Position numbers and translations under genes: made by a program
Shown here: one piece after another, positions 1-8,071 of the stretch
How positions within the stretch are numbered: the first letter of the stretch is position 1
Layout: every line of letters starts with the position of its first letter
The notes under the pieces: model-generated
What the model saw: only the letters and a program-made list of their open reading frames with translations
The model's database searches: none
What the model was told of the DNA's origin: nothing
Assembly: GCA_003045895.1 (NCBI GenBank)
Contig: PZPC01000015.1
Span: forward strand, 16,565 to 80,564
Source: Bacteroidota bacterium
GTDB taxonomy: Bacteria > Bacteroidota > Bacteroidia > Chitinophagales > Saprospiraceae
Reading direction: 5' to 3'
DNA length: 64,000 bases

Positions 1-2324
1 ATATTGACGTGGGGTGGCTGCTGGGCAATGAAGTAGATGGTTGCTGCTACGTCGCGTGCACGAAGGGGTTGGAAACCTTCGTAGATTTTCGCGCGTTCGC
101 TGTCGCCGTCGAAGCGAACGAGGGCAAACTCCGTTTCTTCTACCGCGGCCGGACACACCTGGCTTACCCGGATACCGTAGGTGTGGAGATCCAGGCGCAT
201 GGCTTTGGTGAGGGCGTCCACGGCAAACTTGGTGGCGCAGTACACGTTGCCATTGGGATACACTTCTTTGCCAGCCGTGGAGGCAATGTTGATGATGTGG
301 CCCTGGCCACGTGCCACCATGCCCGGGCTAACGGCGCGGGTGAGGTAGAGCAGGCCCTTGATATTGGTGTCGATCATCTCTTCCCAGTGGGGAATCTGGC
401 CGGTGTGGATGGGGTCGAAGCCCTTGGCTTTGCCGGCGTTGTTCACGAGGATGTCGATATTTTTCCACGCGGCGGGTAGCTGCTCAATGGCGGCAAAGAC
501 CGCTGCCGGGTTCCGAACGTCGAAACTCAAGGTGTAAACCTCGGTGCCGTACTCCGCTTCCCAGCTCGCTTTGAGCGCTGTTAATCGCTCCTGGCGGCGC
601 CCGGTGATGATGAGCCGGTAGCCCGCTTCAGCAAATTTTTCGGCCGTGGCCCGACCAATACCTGCGGTAGCCCCGGTAATGAGTACATATTTTCCGGCGC
701 CTTCTTTTTCCGGCGGCAGGTTTTCGATTTCCTCGCGGTGGCGGATAAGTTCTTCCAGGTGTTGGATGTTGTCTTTTAGCGCTTGGAGGGTATTCTGCTC
801 CTGCTGGAGGTCGGTTTTTTGGGCCATCATACTAAAGGCGGTGTCGTTTTCCGGTGTTTTTACTTCCGGGTTAATTTGAATAGCTGCCAGGTAGGCCTGG
901 TAGGCTTTTTTGAATTCCCCATGCTGGTGGTAGAGCAACGCCAGGTCATACTGGGCAAGCGGGTGCGTGGAATCTGTTGCGATGGTTTTTTCCAGGTACT
1001 TCAGGGCTTTCTCCGGATTGGCCAGGTTGTCCCGATAAAGCACCCCCAGGCGGTAGTAGGCATCGCTGTAACTGTCGTCCAGTTTGATGGCTTTCTTAAA
1101 GTACCCCACTGCTTCTTCAGCAGCTGTAGGCTCGTAGGTGAGCACGAGGTTGCCCAATTGGTACCAGGCTTCGGCGTAGTCTTCGTTTACACTCAATACC
1201 CGTTGGTAGTACCGTTTGGCTTGTTGCCCGTCTCCCTGGATGTCAGCAAGTTCGCCTGCCAGGAAAAGCGCGTCCTGGTCGTCGGGATGGTTTTGCAGAA
1301 TGAGCTCCACTTGTGCCATCGCTGCATCGGTCTGGTCTTCCTGGGTTAATACAAGGGCATAGTGGTAACGCAATTGCTCACTACCCGGATATTGATCCAG
1401 CGCGGTTTCCAACAAGTTGAGCCCCGTTGCCGCTGCATCATGATCGACCAGCCGCCAGGCTTTCTGGATTAATTGATCAAGATCTTCGGCCTGGCTTTCG
1501 GTATCGGTGGTGACGGGGGATGCTGCTTTTTCTTCCCCGGCTGCTGCAACCTCCTGCGGAACAGCTGGTTGGCTGAGTTCCTCTTCACGGGGCAGCATCC
1601 CAATTCCCGGTATGTCAGCAATATTCACCGGAGGTTCTTCTTCCAGCTGGGGCTGGGGCTGGGGTTGTTGGCTGGGCGTTGCTTGTTCTTCCTCCGGGGT
1701 GGTGGTGGGTTTTCCGGCAGATCGCTGAGCATGAAATTCAGCGCCGAGTTCTTCCTCATCCAGAAAAATAAAGAGCTGTTCGTAATCTTTGTAGGTGAAT
1801 TCCTGCCAATCGAGGTGGAGCATCCCCCGCAGCAGCCGGATATGTTCACCCGCTTCGCCCGAGATATCCCGCACGATCCGCAGGTGTTCACTAAATCCGG
1901 GGTTGTCCAGGTCGGGATCTTCCCGTTTCTGTCGCCGGAGATCGAGGTAGCGATCTTGCCAGAAGTTGATGTATTGAATGATGTCGGAGACTCGCTCAAA
2001 GCTGGTTTCTACCACCTCTTTGCTGCCGTCTTCCTGCACCTGGTACCCAGGGATTACCACCGGTAATATCCGGTTTTGATGGGTATTGAGCATCGTCAGG
2101 CCTTGTTCCATGCACTTGGTAGAGCGCAGGAAATTGTCGCTCAGCAGCAGCACGATGGGTCCGGTAAAAGCAGCCAGGGTCTGGGTCAGGCTGGTTCCCT
2201 GGTCACGACTTATTGCCACCATTTGAAAATCAGCAACCGGCGCCAGCTCTTGCTGGATTTGGTCGGCGTACGCCTGGTTGTCAGCGCAATAGGCGAGGGC
2301 TATTTTAGAATGATTTTTTTGCAT
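1..2324 (-). CDS. TIR-like / TPR / short-chain dehydrogenase fusion protein (3' end beyond window)
   Basis: One uninterrupted minus-strand frame runs from an ATG at 2324 to the left edge, giving 774 residues so far. Residues 1-130 resemble a TIR domain: beta strand KIALAY, then IVLLLSDNFLRSTKC (57-71) and RILPVVIP, the usual SxNFLxSxxC pattern. Residues ~215-275 are a Pro/Gln/Glu-rich linker. About five TPRs lie at ~310-485 and a probable coiled coil at ~495-535. From ~543 the chain is a classical SDR: TGATAGIG (550-557), NNAG (628-631), and a full N654-S682-Y695-K699 tetrad with YCATK. The SDR part is closest to YdfG-type NADP-dependent 3-hydroxy acid dehydrogenases and stops at the edge near the family's usual C-terminus, so perhaps 20-30 residues are missing. 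It follows the thioredoxin-like lipoprotein gene by 24 bp, so co-transcription is likely. Domain calls are by eye; the combined function is unknown. Confidence 0.88.
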   Translation of the reverse strand, partial: MQKNHSKIALAYCADNQAYADQIQQELAPVADFQMVAISRDQGTSLTQTLAAFTGPIVLLLSDNFLRSTKCMEQGLTMLNTHQNRILPVVIPGYQVQEDGSKEVVETSFERVSDIIQYINFWQDRYLDLRRQKREDPDLDNPGFSEHLRIVRDISGEAGEHIRLLRGMLHLDWQEFTYKDYEQLFIFLDEEELGAEFHAQRSAGKPTTTPEEEQATPSQQPQPQPQLEEEPPVNIADIPGIGMLPREEELSQPAVPQEVAAAGEEKAASPVTTDTESQAEDLDQLIQKAWRLVDHDAAATGLNLLETALDQYPGSEQLRYHYALVLTQEDQTDAAMAQVELILQNHPDDQDALFLAGELADIQGDGQQAKRYYQRVLSVNEDYAEAWYQLGNLVLTYEPTAAEEAVGYFKKAIKLDDSYSDAYYRLGVLYRDNLANPEKALKYLEKTIATDSTHPLAQYDLALLYHQHGEFKKAYQAYLAAIQINPEVKTPENDTAFSMMAQKTDLQQEQNTLQALKDNIQHLEELIRHREEIENLPPEKEGAGKYVLITGATAGIGRATAEKFAEAGYRLIITGRRQERLTALKASWEAEYGTEVYTLSFDVRNPAAVFAAIEQLPAAWKNIDILVNNAGKAKGFDPIHTGQIPHWEEMIDTNIKGLLYLTRAVSPGMVARGQGHIINIASTAGKEVYPNGNVYCATKFAVDALTKAMRLDLHTYGIRVSQVCPAAVEETEFALVRFDGDSERAKIYEGFQPLRARDVAATIYFIAQQPPHVN

Positions 2325-2348
2325 GTCTGAAGGTGGATTTGGGATGAA

Positions 2349-3686
2349 TTATTCGCCAAGAATTGCTGTTAATCCGGCGGCAAAATCGGTTTTAAAAGCT
2401 TCGTACTGGCTGGTTGCCGGTCCGTTGAATCCAGTATGTACCTTCCGGATCCGGTTTTGTTTGTCGATAAACAAGAGGGTAGGGAAGGAGATAATGGAAT
2501 CGAGCATCGGCATGGCCTTATTCGCCTCGGCTTTATCGTAATATCCCGCCCAGAGCACCGGATAGGGGATGTTCAGGTTGGTTTTGGTGCGTTGCAGGGC
2601 CGCCATAGATTGGCGCTCATCGCGGTAGCGTTCGAAGCCCAGACTGATTACCTGCAGATCGGGGTGGTTGTTCTTTTGCAGGTAATCCAGCAGGAAGCGG
2701 GTTTCGTCCAGGCAATTGGGGCACCAGGTTCCCATCAGTTGCACCAGTTTGGCCTTGCCGGCAAAAGCGGGGTCTGAGAGGCGTATCACCTGGCCGTCGG
2801 TGGCCGGGAAGGCAAAATCGATGGGGGTGGTCTGCGTCGCCTGGGTGAGTTCGTTGGGGTTGGTCAGGGTGGCCGCTGAATTGCGGCGAGCTTGCCAGAT
2901 GGTTCGGTAGTGGGTGCCCGAACGGAAGAACCCCACGAGGGTTTCCGCTGTGGCGTCAATCTTGGCTTCGAACAGGAAGGCGTGGGCGCCATCAAAAACC
3001 GAGAGGTACGCTTTGTCTCCGGAAACGACGCCCTGGAGGTAGCGGTAGTCGCCTGTTTCGGTGCGGAAAGTCCCCGAAAGCTCATTGCCCTTTTGGGTGA
3101 ATTCGCCAACGGCAGGAAACGGCGCCGATTCGTCGCCACCAGGGCCGAAAGTAACTTCCCAGATTCCCGTCAGGTCCAGTGCAGCTGGTTTGGGTACTTT
3201 GGTAAACCGGTGGTCCATACCAAAATGGGCGATAAATGGAATCCGGTAATTGTCGCGGTAATTTACCACGTAGTCGCCTTCAATCAAGCCGTCTTCGTAT
3301 AAGCCGACGATGTAGCTGTCAAAAATGGGGAAATTGATGCGGATGGAATCCTTGGCCCGCGACTTACTGCGACCAAAAGAGACGTCCTTCACCACGATCC
3401 GCTCTTCTCCGTTGAGGAATTCTATTTGAAAGGTCGTATCATTGGTGTAAACCACTTCGAAATTAAAGGGCAATTCCCCGTTGGTCACTTCATCAAAACT
3501 CAGGTCAAGTTTATCGGCCAGGGGTTTGCCCTTGGGATTGGGGGTAATGGTGCTCGGGTCGAGTAGCAGCACCGCCCGCCAGGGCCCTGGGGGTAGTTTG
3601 GTGTAGGTGTTGTCAATACGCAGGCAACCGGTAAGGGTAAGCAAAGCAAAGGCTACGGATAACAGCAACAAAAATCGGTTGTTCAT
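2349..3686 (-). CDS. thioredoxin-fold (TlpA-like) lipoprotein
   Basis: A 445-residue envelope protein. The N-terminus is a lipoprotein signal ending in lipobox LTGC near residue 21. The C-terminal ~140 residues form a TlpA/AhpC-TSA-like thioredoxin domain with WCPNC (cysteines 322 and 325), followed by a typical LLFIDKQNRIRKVHTGFNG stretch. The ~280-residue middle is beta-rich and resembles the N-terminal region of Bacteroidota TlpA-like disulfide reductases. Such proteins usually act as periplasmic thiol-disulfide oxidoreductases; the substrate here is unknown. It sits 10 bp after the CarD-like gene and 24 bp before the TIR-TPR-SDR gene, so the three probably form one operon. Confidence 0.85.
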   Translation of the reverse strand: MNNRFLLLLSVAFALLTLTGCLRIDNTYTKLPPGPWRAVLLLDPSTITPNPKGKPLADKLDLSFDEVTNGELPFNFEVVYTNDTTFQIEFLNGEERIVVKDVSFGRSKSRAKDSIRINFPIFDSYIVGLYEDGLIEGDYVVNYRDNYRIPFIAHFGMDHRFTKVPKPAALDLTGIWEVTFGPGGDESAPFPAVGEFTQKGNELSGTFRTETGDYRYLQGVVSGDKAYLSVFDGAHAFLFEAKIDATAETLVGFFRSGTHYRTIWQARRNSAATLTNPNELTQATQTTPIDFAFPATDGQVIRLSDPAFAGKAKLVQLMGTWCPNCLDETRFLLDYLQKNNHPDLQVISLGFERYRDERQSMAALQRTKTNLNIPYPVLWAGYYDKAEANKAMPMLDSIISFPTLLFIDKQNRIRKVHTGFNGPATSQYEAFKTDFAAGLTAILGE

Positions 3687-3696
3687 GCCAAAATGT

Positions 3697-4221
3697 TTAA
3701 GTCTTACTTCCTACGAAGTAATCGGCTTTGTTTTTAAAAAGCAAGTTAAAAGAAGTGAGGCTACCGTAGATGCGGGTAATATACTGCTGGAGGTTGACCT
3801 TCTCTTCGTCGTTGAGGTTGCTGCTATTAACGCGTTGTTCCATCACCCGGAGACGATCGCGCACCATCACGATTTTATGAAAGAAATCTTCAATGGGTAT
3901 CTCCTTGGGTTTCAAACTTTCGTCTTCGGGTTGCAGGAGCAGTGTGCCGCCGATCCAACGGTCACCAAGGGGCACAATTTCTTCCACCGCGTTGAACGTT
4001 TTCAGGATTTTTACCAGGGCTTTTTCTGCCTCGGAAAAGCTAACGGCTTCTTCGGGGGGTAGGGCCTCGATCACTTCCCAATTGGCGTATTCCCGACCGA
4101 CGGATTTAAGCCCGTACAAGACAAAAGATAAATCGTAAGCCGCCGGGTGCAGCCTGATCACTACCCCATCACCAAGGGCCGGGTGCCTGACCCGCGAACC
4201 AATACCTAATGTAACACTCAT
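3697..4221 (-). CDS. conserved hypothetical protein with CarD/Tudor-like N-terminus
   Basis: A 174-residue soluble protein. The first ~60 residues (GSRVRHPALGDGVV) look like the small beta-barrel at the start of CarD-type RNA polymerase binders or the C-terminal Tudor fold of UvrD/PcrA helicases. The rest is mostly helical (MVRDRLRVMEQRVNSSNLNDEE), with no catalytic motif that I recognise. There is no signal peptide, so it is cytoplasmic. It is the first gene of the minus-strand set 4221-1. A role in transcription or nucleic-acid binding is only suggested by the N-terminal resemblance. Confidence 0.75.
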   Translation of the reverse strand: MSVTLGIGSRVRHPALGDGVVIRLHPAAYDLSFVLYGLKSVGREYANWEVIEALPPEEAVSFSEAEKALVKILKTFNAVEEIVPLGDRWIGGTLLLQPEDESLKPKEIPIEDFFHKIVMVRDRLRVMEQRVNSSNLNDEEKVNLQQYITRIYGSLTSFNLLFKNKADYFVGSKT

Positions 4222-4300
4222 TTAATGCTCGTGTTTTTTTTTGCTAATCTATAAACTGTCAAGTCAGAATTTACAAATCCTGCCTTGGAGGACGATATGC

Positions 4301-5731
4301 TCAACTTTTCAATATATCCATGTCCAGATCGTTCTCCGACTTGGCAATCAACGTAGAAACAGTTGCATCACCCGTAACGTTCACGACGGTTCGACACATA
4401 TCTAAAATTCGATCCACCGGGAAGATAATAGCGATCCACGCCGGGTTTAATCCAACGGACTGCAGCACGACGATCATCATGACCAAACCAGCGCTGGGCA
4501 CCGCTGCCGAACCAATGGAAGCCAACGTGGCGGTGAGCACGATGGTGAGTTGCTGTCCCAACGTAAGGTCAACAAAGTGCATCTGTGCCAAAAAGACCAC
4601 CGCTACCGCCTGGTACAAGCTCGTGCCGTCCATATTGACGGTTGCGCCGATCGGCAAGACAAAATTGGCCACATTTTTGGACACCCCGATGTTGTCACGT
4701 ACACACTCGAGGGTAACGGGCAACGTAGCCGCACTGGAACTGGTAGAAAATGCCAGGAACTGCGCCGGGCTGAACTTACGGAAAAAAGCAGCATAACCCA
4801 ACTCCGGAATAAATAACCGCAGGATCAGGGGGTAGAAAATAAAAACCAGGAAAGCAAGGCCCACCACCAAGACAAGCGAATAGGCCGCCAACCCCTTGAA
4901 AATTTCGAGCACTTCGGCTGTCGTATTCGCCATTTTGGCAATCACGCCAGCCATCAGCGCAAAAACAAAATACGGTGCCGCATTCATCACGACTTCTACC
5001 ATTTTCAGGAAGACCTCGTTCGTACCTTCCACAAAATCCATCACGGGTTGGGCTTTATTGCGGGGAATCATGAGGAGCACAATGCCAAAAAAGATGGCAA
5101 AAAAGATGACTTGGAGCATCAGTTTTCCGTCGGACAGGGCTTGGAAAATATTTTCCGGCACAAAATCAACGAAAAACTTCAACGGGCCGGCACTTTTCAT
5201 TTGTGCCGCTTCCTGCATCTTTTGCGAGAGCGATGCATCTTCCTCCGTCATCGCAGCCTCTCTGGCCAGATCCGTGGTGGCATCCGTCAGGTAACTGGCG
5301 TAAGCCGGGTTCTTGAGGAATTCCTTGTGATCCAAAATTTCTACTCCGCCCGTTTCCTGCACCCAAAGCTCATATTTTATCCGGTTCTTTATACGTTGAT
5401 CCTGGGCAATGGTTGCACCTGGTTGTGCCAAATTCACGATCAGTAACCCTACCGATACCGCAATGACCGTGGTAACCAGGTACGCACCCATGGTTTTGGC
5501 ACCCATGCGCCCCAATTTGGTGAGGTCGGGAAGGGTGGAAATTCCCGAAATAATGGACAGCAAGACCAGTGGTACCGCAATAAACTTGAGCAAACGGATA
5601 AAGATGGTGCCAAAAGGATCAATCCAGTCAATGGTAAATTTATTCCAGCCCCATTTTACGGAAAAGAATGCGTAGATGATGCCTAAAAAAAGTCCGATGA
5701 TAATTTTCCAATGAAGGGGGAGATTTTTCAT
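4301..5731 (-). CDS. dicarboxylate/amino acid:cation symporter (DAACS family)
   Basis: A 476-residue inner-membrane transporter of the glutamate/aspartate/C4-dicarboxylate family. Visible signatures are the re-entrant loop serine motif SSSAATLP, the NMDGT motif of the cation and substrate site, and the C-terminal DRILDMCRTVVNVTGDA segment. A long hydrophilic insert (about residues 105-190) sits between early TM helices, as in many Bacteroidota members. Members couple uptake to Na+ or H+; which ion is used here cannot be read with certainty. It is transcribed alone, divergently from hemE. Confidence 0.9.
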   Translation of the reverse strand: MKNLPLHWKIIIGLFLGIIYAFFSVKWGWNKFTIDWIDPFGTIFIRLLKFIAVPLVLLSIISGISTLPDLTKLGRMGAKTMGAYLVTTVIAVSVGLLIVNLAQPGATIAQDQRIKNRIKYELWVQETGGVEILDHKEFLKNPAYASYLTDATTDLAREAAMTEEDASLSQKMQEAAQMKSAGPLKFFVDFVPENIFQALSDGKLMLQVIFFAIFFGIVLLMIPRNKAQPVMDFVEGTNEVFLKMVEVVMNAAPYFVFALMAGVIAKMANTTAEVLEIFKGLAAYSLVLVVGLAFLVFIFYPLILRLFIPELGYAAFFRKFSPAQFLAFSTSSSAATLPVTLECVRDNIGVSKNVANFVLPIGATVNMDGTSLYQAVAVVFLAQMHFVDLTLGQQLTIVLTATLASIGSAAVPSAGLVMMIVVLQSVGLNPAWIAIIFPVDRILDMCRTVVNVTGDATVSTLIAKSENDLDMDILKS

Positions 5732-5876
5732 ATAACTGGCTTGTCGTTTTATTAATAATAGCCCCGAAATTAAATAATTTTATTGGCCCAAAGGATTTTG
5801 TCACTGGATTATCACAAAAACAACGATTCCATGGCAGAAGCTTTAGCAGTTCGTCGGATTGCCTTAAGTTTGTTCG

Positions 5877-6908
5877 ATGAAATTGGAAAACGACTTATTA
5901 CTACGGGTAGCGCGCGGGGAGCAGGTAGCCCGCCCCCCGGTTTGGCTCATGCGCCAGGCTGGCAGAATCTTACCAGAATACCGGGCCTTGCGCGCCAGCC
6001 TGAGTGGCTTCAAGGAATTGGTGGAAACGCCGGCCCTGGCGGCGGAGGTAACCCTGCAGCCCGTCGATATCCTTGGGGTGGATGCGGCCATTATCTTTTC
6101 GGACATCCTCGTCATCCCCGAAGCCATGGGCCTTACCTACGAAATGGTGGAGAAAAGAGGCCCCTTGTTCCCTCAAACGATTAAAACGGCTGCTGACGTG
6201 GATCAACTGCTCAGCGGCGAAGCGGCGGCAGCGGAACTGCGCTACGTCTACGATGCCCTGGCTATTACGAAAAAGAACCTGGCCGGCCGGGTACCGCTCA
6301 TCGGTTTTGCGGGCGCACCCTGGACCATCCTGGCCTACATGGTAGAAGGCAGCGGCAGTAAAACCTTTTCCAAAGCGCGGAAATTGCTGTACCGCGAACC
6401 AGCATTGGCGCATTTGCTGCTCCAGAAGATAACCGACACCACCATTGCCTACCTCAAACAGAAAGTACACCACGGTGCCGATCTGATCCAGTTGTTCGAT
6501 TCCTGGGCCGGCATTCTTTCCCCGGCACAGTACCGTACTTTTGCTATTCCCTATCTGCGGCAGTTGGTCGTGGCCCTGGAACCGTTGGTTCCGGTAACCG
6601 TTTTTGCCAAAGATGCCTGGTTCGCAGTCCCCGACCTTGCTGAGCTGCCTTGCCACGTTATCGGCCTGGATTGGACCCAGGATCCACGCGAAGTACGCAA
6701 TCGCATTGGCTACGGCAAGGCCCTGCAAGGCAATCTCGATCCCTGCCAGCTTTACGCTGAACCCGCAGAAATACATCGCGTGACGACCGAGATGTTGAAG
6801 GCTTTCGGTACGCAGCACATTGCTAATTTGGGACACGGCGTTTATCCCGATACACCCCTGGACGGCGTTCGGGCCTTTATCGGAGCCGTTAAGGCGTACC
6901 GTTATTAG
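5877..6908 (+). CDS. hemE: uroporphyrinogen decarboxylase
   Basis: This enzyme decarboxylates the four acetate side chains of uroporphyrinogen III to give coproporphyrinogen III in haem synthesis. The 343-residue length is normal. It has the N-terminal signature [33 protein letters not shown], the FDSWAG segment and the C-terminal [11 protein letters not shown] motif. The ATG at 5877 fits the family N-terminus; upstream in-frame codons do not look conserved. It is a single gene, followed by a strong hairpin at 6967-6996. Confidence 0.95.
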   Translation: MKLENDLLLRVARGEQVARPPVWLMRQAGRILPEYRALRASLSGFKELVETPALAAEVTLQPVDILGVDAAIIFSDILVIPEAMGLTYEMVEKRGPLFPQTIKTAADVDQLLSGEAAAAELRYVYDALAITKKNLAGRVPLIGFAGAPWTILAYMVEGSGSKTFSKARKLLYREPALAHLLLQKITDTTIAYLKQKVHHGADLIQLFDSWAGILSPAQYRTFAIPYLRQLVVALEPLVPVTVFAKDAWFAVPDLAELPCHVIGLDWTQDPREVRNRIGYGKALQGNLDPCQLYAEPAEIHRVTTEMLKAFGTQHIANLGHGVYPDTPLDGVRAFIGAVKAYRY

Positions 6909-6966
6909 GTTGGAACACCAACGCTGGAATAGCATGGCCAACCGCGAACAAGTGGTTCCTGCGTCG

Positions 6967-6996
6967 GGCAATAACCTTTGAAAAAAGGTTATTGCC
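6967..6996 (+). terminator. hairpin after hemE
   Basis: A perfect 13-bp inverted repeat (ggcaataaccttt, 6967-6979, against 6984-6996) closed by a four-base loop GAAA. No long T run follows, so it may be a weak or factor-assisted terminator, or an mRNA 3'-end stabiliser. Confidence 0.6.
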
Positions 6997-7038
6997 TACA
7001 ATTTAGCTGGATACCTTTTATTATCTCAAGTCCTTTCT

Positions 7039-7046
7039 TACTTTTG
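7039..7046 (+). promoter_or_regulatory. probable accD promoter -7 box
   Basis: TACTTTTG matches the Bacteroidota -7 consensus TAnnTTTG exactly, about 55 bp before the accD ATG. The -33 position (TTTA at 7017-7020, spacer 18) is one base off the usual TTTG. Confidence 0.55.
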
Positions 7047-7101
7047 CGACGCCGGATGTCTGGCACACACCTAATAATCCGCGCATATTCAAAACTACAA
7101 T

Positions 7102-7944
7102 ATGGGTTGGTTCAAGCGATTAAAAGACGGGATTCAAACGGCTACTCGTAACAAAAAGGAAGCTCCTGAGGGTTTGTGGTATAAATGCAAACGCTGTAAG
7201 GAAACGTCCACCATGAAAGAGTTGCGGGAGAATTCCTATAAATGCTCCCATTGCAACTACCATGTCCGCATTGGTTCTTACGACTATTTCGAACTGATTT
7301 TCGATGGTAATTTCGATTTGATGTTCGAGGAATTCCGTTCGGTCGATCACTTGCATTTTGTCGATTTAAAGGGCTATCCCGATCGCCTGGAAGAAGCTTA
7401 TAAAAAAACCGGACTGACCGACGCCATCACGGTGGCAAAAGGTAAAGTCAACCGGCGCTCGCTGGTCATTGCGGCCATGGATTTTACCTTCATTGGTGGC
7501 TCCATGGGTTCGGTTGTTGGGGAACGCATTGCCCGGGCCATTGATTACTGCCGGGAAAATCGCATTCCCTTCATGATTATCTCCAAAACCGGCGGCGCCC
7601 GGATGATGGAGTCTGCTTTTAGCTTGATGCAAATGGCCAAAACTTCGGCCAAGCTCAGCACCCTGGCCAAGGCTGGGGTACCCTATTTCTCCTTCATGAC
7701 CGATCCCACAACCGGAGGTGTAACCGCTTCCTTTGCGATGTTGGGGGATATCAACTTCGCCGAACCCGAGGCCCTCATTGGTTTCGCCGGCCCCCGGGTG
7801 ATCAAAGAAACCATCAAGAAAGACTTGCCCGAGGGTTTTCAAACGTCGGAATTCTTACTGGAGAACGGTTTTCTTGACTTTATCATCGACCGCAAGGATC
7901 TGAAAGAACGCATTTCTGATCTGCTGCAACTTTTTGAAAAATAG
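7102..7944 (+). CDS. accD: acetyl-CoA carboxylase carboxyltransferase subunit beta
   Basis: AccD pairs with AccA to transfer CO2 from biotin to acetyl-CoA, making malonyl-CoA for fatty acid synthesis. The 280-residue protein has the N-terminal zinc ribbon with Cys29, Cys32, Cys48 and Cys51, then the crotonase-fold carboxyltransferase domain with SKTGGARMMES, TDPTTGGVTASFAMLGD and EALIGFAGPRVI. Length and start fit the family. It is monocistronic here, with a good -7 box upstream. Confidence 0.95.
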   Translation: MGWFKRLKDGIQTATRNKKEAPEGLWYKCKRCKETSTMKELRENSYKCSHCNYHVRIGSYDYFELIFDGNFDLMFEEFRSVDHLHFVDLKGYPDRLEEAYKKTGLTDAITVAKGKVNRRSLVIAAMDFTFIGGSMGSVVGERIARAIDYCRENRIPFMIISKTGGARMMESAFSLMQMAKTSAKLSTLAKAGVPYFSFMTDPTTGGVTASFAMLGDINFAEPEALIGFAGPRVIKETIKKDLPEGFQTSEFLLENGFLDFIIDRKDLKERISDLLQLFEK

Positions 7945-8071
7945 CGGGAAATACCAGGCCATCCCTTTTCTTTGGTACACGAGTAGAAAGTTTTAAAGAT
8001 GGTCTGCTGTTTTCCTGCAGTCTTCATTAACTTCACCCCTGTGTGCGAACAGGAAATTCAGGCCAACCCGT

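Noticed and set aside
5970..6971. 333-residue open frame antisense to hemE
   Set aside because: It mirrors hemE, has no recognisable domain and hemE is clearly the real gene.
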